From the NCBI GenBank assembly GCA_905196835.1, contig CAJJWN010000031.1, forward strand, positions 1 to 37,782: 37,782 bases of DNA. The letters run 5' to 3'. The position numbers and the translations under genes were made by a program. The notes below the pieces were generated by a model, which was not told where the DNA came from, did no database searches, and worked only from the letters and a program-made list of their open reading frames with translations. This DNA is from an uncultured Prevotella sp. GTDB lineage: Bacteria > Bacteroidota > Bacteroidia > Bacteroidales > Bacteroidaceae. This document shows positions 32,625 through 37,782 of this stretch, piece after piece; the stretch's first letter is position 1; the number at the start of each line of letters is the position of its first letter.

Positions 32625-33881
32625 TCACGGCATCAAAGCGGCCAACGAATCAAAAACAAGCTGGTATTCATCGCCCTTGTTTTCGCCAAGGCGCACAAGC
32701 ACATAACCGTTTTCAGGACAGATGAAAACCACCTGCCCGTACAGCCCGAGCATATAATAATGGGGTGAAGGCATCAGCCCCGACCATGTGCCGTCGGCGT
32801 ACTCAATGTACTTCCGGCTGTCGGCCGGAACGCCTGTTGCATCGAAACGGCGCGCAACAGACAGTGAATCGGCAAAAGCCACGCCTCCGCCATCGCCGCG
32901 AAGCATCCACTGCATGGTATAGAAACCATGCGAATAGCCCTCATTGTACGGTTTTCCGTGAGCCGTAACGTCAACCCAGGCCGTATCCACAATCTGCCGC
33001 CCATGCCAGTTTCCACGGCTGACATAGAGCCGGGCGACCTTGGCCAAGTCTCTTGCACACGCCGATATGCCGCCGTAAGCCTTAGCTACGCGGTGACGCC
33101 TGCCGTCCAAAGCCACCGTGGCGTCATACTCCATGCCAAGCGGACGCCACACCTTTTCACTCATGTAACGGGCGAACGGCATGCCAACCGCACGCTCTAT
33201 GACTACCCCGAGCAGGGCCGTCGTCAGGCTATTGTAACCGTAACGCTCGCCGGGAGCATGCCTGAAGCCTGCCCCAAGGATGCTTTTCATCGAGTTTGTG
33301 CGGTAATACAGACGCGCCATCTTGCTGAAAGGGTTGAACGAATAGTTTTCATCAAAATCAAAACCGGCGCGCATATCCAGCAAATGTCGGATTGTAAGGC
33401 GGCCGAACATAGGGTCGCAGTCTTTCAACTCGGGCACATAATCGGTAACGGCATCATCCACGCTGCGTATCTTCCCCTCCCTTACAGCCACGCCGCAAAG
33501 CAAGGCCGTCAACGACTTTGACACTGAAAACACGCAGCTGCGCACATCACGGGCATAGGGTTCGACATAATCCTCATACACAACAGTGTCGCCATGAAGC
33601 ACGAGCAAGGCCGAACCGCCGCGCGTCTGCCGCATCCACTCACCCAAAGTGAATGCACGCCCATGCCTGTACACTATGTGCAGCGTGTCAAGCACGCGCT
33701 TGTTTGCAGGTTGTTCTACAAAGCGGAACGCCGCCCCTCCCCTGCTCACAGTGTCCTGAACAAACCTGCCGGCATCCAAAGCATCGGCCATACCCCACTT
33801 CAAAGCCCGGAAGCAAGTGCACGAGCACAATACTGGCAACATGGCGGAAAGCACAAATATCGGAGAAAAACACCTTTTCAT
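32625..33881 (-). CDS. Serine hydrolase lipoprotein (beta-lactamase/NylB-like fold)
   Basis: 418 residues, lipoprotein signal with Cys21 (FVLSAMLPVLCSC). The catalytic SxxK is Ser119-Val-Ser-Lys122 (CVFSVSKSLTALL). The second motif reads Tyr216-Asn-Ser (GERYGYNSLTTALLG), the form seen in 6-aminohexanoate-hydrolase-like esterases rather than the YSN of class C beta-lactamases. The first residues after the lipid anchor and the C-terminal GLYGQVVFICPENGYVLVRLG segment match family ends. It is probably an esterase or amidase on the outer membrane or in the periplasm; the natural substrate is unknown and antibiotic hydrolysis is not implied. Confidence 0.87.
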   Translation of the reverse strand: MKRCFSPIFVLSAMLPVLCSCTCFRALKWGMADALDAGRFVQDTVSRGGAAFRFVEQPANKRVLDTLHIVYRHGRAFTLGEWMRQTRGGSALLVLHGDTVVYEDYVEPYARDVRSCVFSVSKSLTALLCGVAVREGKIRSVDDAVTDYVPELKDCDPMFGRLTIRHLLDMRAGFDFDENYSFNPFSKMARLYYRTNSMKSILGAGFRHAPGERYGYNSLTTALLGVVIERAVGMPFARYMSEKVWRPLGMEYDATVALDGRRHRVAKAYGGISACARDLAKVARLYVSRGNWHGRQIVDTAWVDVTAHGKPYNEGYSHGFYTMQWMLRGDGGGVAFADSLSVARRFDATGVPADSRKYIEYADGTWSGLMPSPHYYMLGLYGQVVFICPENGYVLVRLGENKGDEYQLVFDSLAALMP

Positions 33882-34158
33882 GGGAAATCAGACTTGAAAG
33901 TTGAAAAGTTTATATACGTCAAAAAACAAAGCGTCAGGCAGACGCCTTCCATATATGAACCATGCAAACTTCATCCATAACAGGGTGGAACGCACGGGAA
34001 CCAATGCAAAGATATGCAAATAAGCTTCACCAAATAGCGGGCTGTATGTATTATTAAGACTGTTTAACAAGCCACGGGCGCAGCCTGACTACGGACGGGC
34101 GGGGGAAACATTACATCATTCCGACACACCTACGACACGCCAACTGATGTTTTTTTTG
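33882..34158. other. Gene-free divergent region
   Basis: About 280 bases between the serine hydrolase and arginase-family genes. It holds the two -7 boxes listed separately; no ORF or repeat family member was recognised. Confidence 0.5.
34007..34014 (-). promoter_or_regulatory. -7 box of the serine hydrolase gene
   Basis: TATCTTTG on the minus strand, 125 bases before the ATG; TTTG lies 16 bases upstream, shorter than usual spacing. Confidence 0.45.
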
Positions 34159-34166
34159 TATTTTTG
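34159..34166 (+). promoter_or_regulatory. -7 box of the arginase-family gene
   Basis: TATTTTTG, a full -7 match. It lies inside the longest possible reading frame and one base before the next ATG, so the gene must start at 34189. The -33 element is weak. Confidence 0.6.
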
Positions 34167-34188
34167 CATGGCAACAACAAGAATAGAC

Positions 34189-34941
34189 ATGGACAAGACG
34201 GTTATAATAATGAACTTCTCGGGTGTGTACAAAGAAGAGACTTTTGCGCGGAACCCACGCTTCACTCACCTTGACTGCTCCCACCTGCACGGCACCGACT
34301 GCTACTGCGACGAGGAAGGGCAACGCGCCATACGCCGCATGATAGAGCCATATCCGGCACGGGGCATACACTTCATAGACTCGGGCGACTACCATTACGT
34401 AACCAAATTCTGGACGGACAAGATAAAAACGCCCTTCTCGCTCGTTCTCTTCGACCATCACACCGACATGCAACCGTCGCGCTGGAGCGGCGTTTTGTCA
34501 TGCGGAGGCTGGGTGAAAGACATGTTAGACGGCAACCCCATGTTGTCGCACGCCGTAATACTGGGCATCCCGGAAGACAGCGTAGCCACAATACCCGCAG
34601 CTTACCGCGACAGGGTTATCGCATTCACCGACGTGCAAATGCACGCCCATGCCGCCGAACGGCGTCCCTTGGCAATATCGGAACCGCTGTACATATCCAT
34701 TGACAAGGACGTGCTTGACACCAACTCGGCACGCACCGACTGGGACCAAGGCACACTGACGCTCGACGAAATGAAGCGCGTGCTGCACCTAACAATGAAA
34801 CACGAAGAGGTTATCGGCATCGACATCTGCGGCGAATGCCCTGTTACGCTCCGCCTGTTTGACGCAGACAACTCCCTCGCCATTGACGACAAAGCCAACC
34901 GCGAGCTGCTTGCCATGTTCAAACAGCAGGGGCTGTTCTAA
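34189..34941 (+). CDS. Arginase/agmatinase-family metallohydrolase
   Basis: 250 residues from the ATG at 34189, chosen because the -7 box at 34159-34166 rules out the two earlier ATGs. Binuclear-metal motifs of the ureohydrolase family are visible: GDYHY (66-70) for the first histidine, FDHHTDMQ (88-95, the DxHxD motif) and SIDKDVLD (SxDxD). The family splits C-N bonds in arginine, agmatine, formiminoglutamate or guanidino compounds. It is shorter than typical arginases (~300), like other compact Bacteroidota members, and its substrate cannot be told from sequence. It converges on the DUF805 gene, with 12 bases between their stops. Confidence 0.85.
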   Translation: MDKTVIIMNFSGVYKEETFARNPRFTHLDCSHLHGTDCYCDEEGQRAIRRMIEPYPARGIHFIDSGDYHYVTKFWTDKIKTPFSLVLFDHHTDMQPSRWSGVLSCGGWVKDMLDGNPMLSHAVILGIPEDSVATIPAAYRDRVIAFTDVQMHAHAAERRPLAISEPLYISIDKDVLDTNSARTDWDQGTLTLDEMKRVLHLTMKHEEVIGIDICGECPVTLRLFDADNSLAIDDKANRELLAMFKQQGLF

Positions 34942-34953
34942 GCGGGAAAGCGG

Positions 34954-35454
34954 CTATACTTCAGCTTCCGCACCGTATTTCGGCGATACTCCGTAACGGT
35001 TGGGTTCCGGGTCGCTGTCAATACACAGCATTACGATTAAGACAATCTTGTAAACCACAACCAATACTACCAACAAGATATACTTTCCCAGCAGGAAAAC
35101 AATGATGCCTGTATCGTCAAAACCCGCAGCAACAGGGTACAGGCTGAGACGAAGCGCATCATAGACGAAAACAACAAAAAGCACAACCTTGAGCAGGGCG
35201 AGTCCGCCCCACCACCATCCGCTGAGCCCAGTGTCGTGTAAACGGCGGAACGTAAGCGGTATAGTAAGAAGTGAAAGCGCAAACGCACCGAACGGCGTAA
35301 GCACGAAATTGGCGAGGAACACGACAAGAAACGTCCACCAATACTCCGAACGGCGCGAACGCCCGGTAAACTGGAATATCTTATTACCGGCAGCCTTCAA
35401 TGCCTCGGCAATTCCCAACATGGGATAAGATTCGTATTCAATCATTGCAGCCAT
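34954..35454 (-). CDS. DUF805 inner-membrane protein
   Basis: 166 residues of the DUF805 family (E. coli YhaH/YhaI group). It has the family opening KIFQFTGRSRRSEYWWTFL, the conserved TFRRLHDTGLSGWWW loop, and four hydrophobic segments (~42-58, ~60-70, ~78-100, ~118-142). The C-terminus DPEPNRYGVSPKY carries the usual PNxYG motif. Function unknown. It has a ~100-base leader containing an inverted repeat. Confidence 0.88.
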   Translation of the reverse strand: MAAMIEYESYPMLGIAEALKAAGNKIFQFTGRSRRSEYWWTFLVVFLANFVLTPFGAFALSLLTIPLTFRRLHDTGLSGWWWGGLALLKVVLFVVFVYDALRLSLYPVAAGFDDTGIIVFLLGKYILLVVLVVVYKIVLIVMLCIDSDPEPNRYGVSPKYGAEAEV

Positions 35455-35469
35455 GTTTTAACGTAAGCC

Positions 35470-35532
35470 CGGTATAATGGCAATGACTTATAAATGTCAT
35501 GACTTATCCTTTGTAGAGACATGATTATACCG
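35470..35532 (-). promoter_or_regulatory. Structured leader of the DUF805 gene
   Basis: CGGTATAAT (35470-35478) and ATTATACCG (35524-35532) pair perfectly. Inside lie a GTCATGAC palindrome and two copies of ATGACTTAT. It sits between the promoter and the ATG, so it would be in the 5' leader. No known riboswitch was recognised. Confidence 0.4.
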
Positions 35533-35559
35533 AACCTGCGCTGTATCATTATCACTTTA

Positions 35560-35567
35560 CAAAAGTA
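35560..35567 (-). promoter_or_regulatory. -7 box of the DUF805 gene
   Basis: TACTTTTG on the minus strand, 105 bases before the ATG; CTTG lies 17 bases upstream. Confidence 0.5.
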
Positions 35568-35642
35568 ATAATATTTTGCCAAAACAAGAAATCAGAGCCG
35601 ACTATTATGGCAACTTACAAAAACAGCTGCCTGAATACACAT

Positions 35643-35673
35643 GAAAAAACGCTCCTTTACGGAAAGGAGCGTT
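35643..35673 (-). terminator. Terminator of the alpha ribosomal operon
   Basis: Stem AACGCTCCTTT / AAAGGAGCGTT with loop CCGT, followed on the minus strand by a T run. It lies 28 bases past the rplQ stop. Confidence 0.92.
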
Positions 35674-35700
35674 ATAATAGAGATATACTTTTTAACTTGA

Positions 35701-36237
35701 TTATTCAGCCTTTGCTTCTTCAGCAGGAGCTTCAGCCTTGGCCTCTTCAGCGGCAGGAGCCTCGGTTGCTGCTGTTTCCTCGTTTGCGGCTGCCTCTGCG
35801 GCAGGAGCGGTCTCGGCACCCTTCGAGCGGCGGCTACGACGGGTTTTCTTGGCAGCCTTCGGAGTCTTAGCCATGTTCTCGTCGAAGTCTACAAGCTCGA
35901 TGAAGCAAACGTCAGCAGCGTCGCCCTGGCGTGTGCCTAGCTTGATGATGCGTGTGTAGCCTCCGGGACGGTCTGCTATCTTCGGAGCGACCTCCTTGAA
36001 AAGCTCGGTCACTGCGTACTTGTTCTGCAAGTAACGGAATACGACACGGCGGGAAGTCGTTGTGTCAGTCTTCGAGCGGGTAATCAAGGGCTCCACATAC
36101 ATCTTGAGAGCCTTGGCCTTTGCGAGAGTCGTAGTGATTCTTTTGTGCATTATCAGCGAAATTGCCATGTTTGCGAGCATAGCCTTACGGTGAGATGCAG
36201 TACGACTCAGATGGTTGAATTTCTTATTATGTCTCAT
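35701..36237 (-). CDS. rplQ: 50S ribosomal protein L17
   Basis: 178 residues from the ATG at 36237, the canonical start [20 protein letters not shown]. The L17 core (to ~120) includes [21 protein letters not shown] and [17 protein letters not shown]. It is followed by a ~55-residue low-complexity tail of basic ([11 protein letters not shown]) then Ala/Glu-rich sequence, about 60 residues longer than E. coli L17; such tails are common in Bacteroidota. Last gene of the operon. Confidence 0.97.
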   Translation of the reverse strand: MRHNKKFNHLSRTASHRKAMLANMAISLIMHKRITTTLAKAKALKMYVEPLITRSKTDTTTSRRVVFRYLQNKYAVTELFKEVAPKIADRPGGYTRIIKLGTRQGDAADVCFIELVDFDENMAKTPKAAKKTRRSRRSKGAETAPAAEAAANEETAATEAPAAEEAKAEAPAEEAKAE

Positions 36238-36268
36238 TTTTGTTAATTCTTTTGGGGACAAACAGCCT

Positions 36269-36305
36269 GCCACGGCCGACTGCCCTGTCGCAGCCGGCCT
36301 GTGGC
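36269..36305 (-). other. Strong RNA hairpin between rpoA and rplQ
   Basis: On the minus strand, GCCAC-A-GGCCGGCTG pairs with CAGTCGGCC-GTGGC around loop CGACAGGG: 14 pairs with one G-U and a bulged A. It begins eight bases after the rpoA stop. No T run follows on the rplQ side, so it does not look like a standard terminator. Confidence 0.8.
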
Positions 36306-36312
36306 GGCATGA

Positions 36313-37305
36313 TTATTCTTTGTCCAATTTGTACTTTGAAATGTCAGTTCCAAACGACAGATTCAGACTCTCGAGCAAATCATCAAGCTCTGAAAGCGAT
36401 TTCTTACCGAAGTTGCGGAACTTCAAGAGGTCGGTCTTGTTGTACTGTACCAAGTCGCCGAGCGTCTCTACGTCGGCCGCCTTCAAGCAGTTCAAGGCAC
36501 GAACAGATAGGTTCATGTCTACGAGCTTGGTCTTGAGCAGCTGGCGCATGTGGAGAACTTCCTCGTCAAACTCCTGGTTGCCGTCCACGTCGTTGTTCTC
36601 GAGAGTAATCTTCTCGTCAGAGAACAGCATGAAGTGGTAAATCAAGATTTTGGCAGCCTCTTTCAGCGCGTCTTTCGGGTGTATGGAACCGTCCGTCGTA
36701 ACTTCAATAACCAGTTTGTCGTAGTCGGTCTTCTGCTCGACACGGTACGGCTCAACCGAATATTTTACGTTGCGTATCGGAGTGTAAATAGAATCGATAG
36801 GAATTACGTTGACATCAGTGCAGAACTCGCGGTTCTCGTCGGCAGGGACGTAGCCGCGGCCCTTGTTGATGGTAAGGTCTATCTGCATTGAGGCTTTGGC
36901 ATCTAAATGACAAATCACCAAGTCAGGGTTTAACACTTCAAATCCAGTCAGATACTTACCGATGTCGCCTGCTTTGAACTCGGTAGAATTCTCCACGGTG
37001 ACACTAACTTTTTCGTTCTCGAATTCTTCTACTACTTGCTTGAACCTTACTTGCTTCAGGTTCAAGATAATGTTGGTGACATCCTCTTTTACGCCAGGTA
37101 CAGAGGAAAACTCATGCTCAACACCCGCAATGCGTATGGTGTTGATAGCATAACCCTCAAGCGATGAAAGGAGAATGCGGCGCAAGGCGTTGCCGATGGT
37201 AACGCCAAAACCAGGCTCAAGAGGACGGAACTCGAACTTGCCGAATTTGTCATTGGCCTCCAACATTACAACTTTATCAGGTTTTTGAAATGCTAATATC
37301 GCCAT
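36313..37305 (-). CDS. rpoA: RNA polymerase alpha subunit
   Basis: 330 residues. The N-terminal dimerisation domain has [44 protein letters not shown] and the [24 protein letters not shown] region. A linker precedes the C-terminal domain (~250-320: [21 protein letters not shown]...[19 protein letters not shown]). Normal length and order (rpsD-rpoA-rplQ). Confidence 0.99.
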   Translation of the reverse strand: MAILAFQKPDKVVMLEANDKFGKFEFRPLEPGFGVTIGNALRRILLSSLEGYAINTIRIAGVEHEFSSVPGVKEDVTNIILNLKQVRFKQVVEEFENEKVSVTVENSTEFKAGDIGKYLTGFEVLNPDLVICHLDAKASMQIDLTINKGRGYVPADENREFCTDVNVIPIDSIYTPIRNVKYSVEPYRVEQKTDYDKLVIEVTTDGSIHPKDALKEAAKILIYHFMLFSDEKITLENNDVDGNQEFDEEVLHMRQLLKTKLVDMNLSVRALNCLKAADVETLGDLVQYNKTDLLKFRNFGKKSLSELDDLLESLNLSFGTDISKYKLDKE

Positions 37306-37317
37306 TAACTTAATGAT

Positions 37318-37782
37318 TTATTTAGAATACAACTCAACGATTAACTGTTCCTTTATGTTCTCGGGAATGTCAGCACGCTCGGGCTTGTGGAGGAGCTTGC
37401 CGCTCTTTGTATTCTCATCCCACTCTATCCAAGGATACTTGCTGTGGTTGAAACCTGCAAGCGCAGCCTCGATTACCTCGAGTGACTTTGCCTTCTCACG
37501 AACACCTACAACCTGTCCGGGCTTTACCGAATAAGAGGGGATGTTCACTACCTGGCCGTCTACCACGATGTGCCTGTGGCTCACCAACTGGCGCGCTGCC
37601 GCACGGGTGGGGGCGATGCCAAGGCGGAACACTACATTGTCGAGACGGCACTCAAGATTCTGCAGAAGAACCTCACCGGTAATACCGTCTGCCTTGGCTG
37701 CCTTTTCAAACATATTACGGAACTGACGCTCAAGTACACCGTATGTGTATTTAGCCTTTTGCTTCTCTGCCAACATGACACC
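37318..37782 (-). CDS. rpsD: 30S ribosomal protein S4, 3' part
   Basis: The frame stays open to the window edge; the last two codons before the first in-window ATG read Gly-Val, as in S4 (...[15 protein letters not shown]). So the ATG at 37776 is internal and the gene is cut. The visible part includes the S4 RNA-binding domain ([39 protein letters not shown]) and a normal C-terminus. It ends 12 bases before rpoA. S4 is a primary 16S rRNA binder and, in other bacteria, the operon's repressor. Confidence 0.97.
   Translation of the reverse strand, partial: GVMLAEKQKAKYTYGVLERQFRNMFEKAAKADGITGEVLLQNLECRLDNVVFRLGIAPTRAAARQLVSHRHIVVDGQVVNIPSYSVKPGQVVGVREKAKSLEVIEAALAGFNHSKYPWIEWDENTKSGKLLHKPERADIPENIKEQLIVELYSK

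Noticed and set aside
32625..33881. Calling the serine hydrolase a beta-lactamase resistance gene
   Set aside because: The second motif is Tyr-Asn-Ser as in NylB-like esterases and it is a lipoprotein of general fold; nothing indicates activity on antibiotics.

Overview
The window reads as chromosomal DNA of a member of the Bacteroidota, most likely Prevotella or a close relative. Three things point there. Promoters fit the Bacteroidota primary-sigma pattern TTTG-N19/20-TAnnTTTG, and strong Shine-Dalgarno sites are largely absent. A Ton cluster of the exbB-exbD-exbD-tonB-pstS-like-TPR type is present. The proteins (long LptF/G, START-like protein, DUF4143 ATPase, RteB-like regulator) belong to families typical of the phylum. 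The genus is an inference; the phylum is well supported. The first ~1.8 kb looks more AT-rich than the rest.

Layout. 1-4.0 kb is accessory: a DUF4143-type ATPase, then (opposite strand) an RteB-like sigma-54 activator translationally coupled to a recombinase fragment that keeps the Arm/core-binding region but has no catalytic domain. This lies beside tRNA-Lys and looks like the worn edge of an integrated element. 4.0-12.3 kb is mostly core: an AI-2E-family permease, thymidine kinase, divergent rsmI, a coiled-coil lipoprotein, thioredoxin and DnaE. 12.5-16.3 kb carries a secreted double beta-helix (pectate-lyase-3/GH55-like) protein. 16.5-18.2 kb holds a large DUF4026-like cytoplasmic protein. 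18.4-23.9 kb is the six-gene Ton cluster. 24.1-28.6 kb has an aspartate aminotransferase and an lptF-ribBA pair. Then come a START-like protein, tRNA-Met(CAU), a secreted GH31 alpha-xylosidase-like enzyme, a NylB-like serine hydrolase lipoprotein, an arginase-family protein and a DUF805 membrane protein. The right end is the 3' end of the alpha ribosomal operon (rpsD-rpoA-rplQ).

The most unusual content is non-coding. Five intergenic loci (about 5.6, 12.5, 16.2, 29.8 and 32.5 kb) hold tandem arrays of a 22-bp unit whose core (GCRAAAGRCSGYCTTTY) is nearly self-complementary. The repeat is strictly 22 bp for four or five units. Both secreted carbohydrate-active genes (12948-15773 and 29930-32383) have an array on each side, and each also has one copy of a ~278-bp MITE-like element at its 3' side. 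The two MITE copies are inverted relative to each other, and the same end faces the array in both. The MITE has ~24-bp terminal inverted repeats, flanking direct repeats of 6-8 bp and an internal 49-bp inverted repeat. I read this as a possible array-bounded cassette arrangement. That is a hypothesis; the repeats themselves are directly visible.

Promoters can be placed for most transcription units. rsmI and tdk share a divergent promoter region in which both transcripts should be nearly leaderless.
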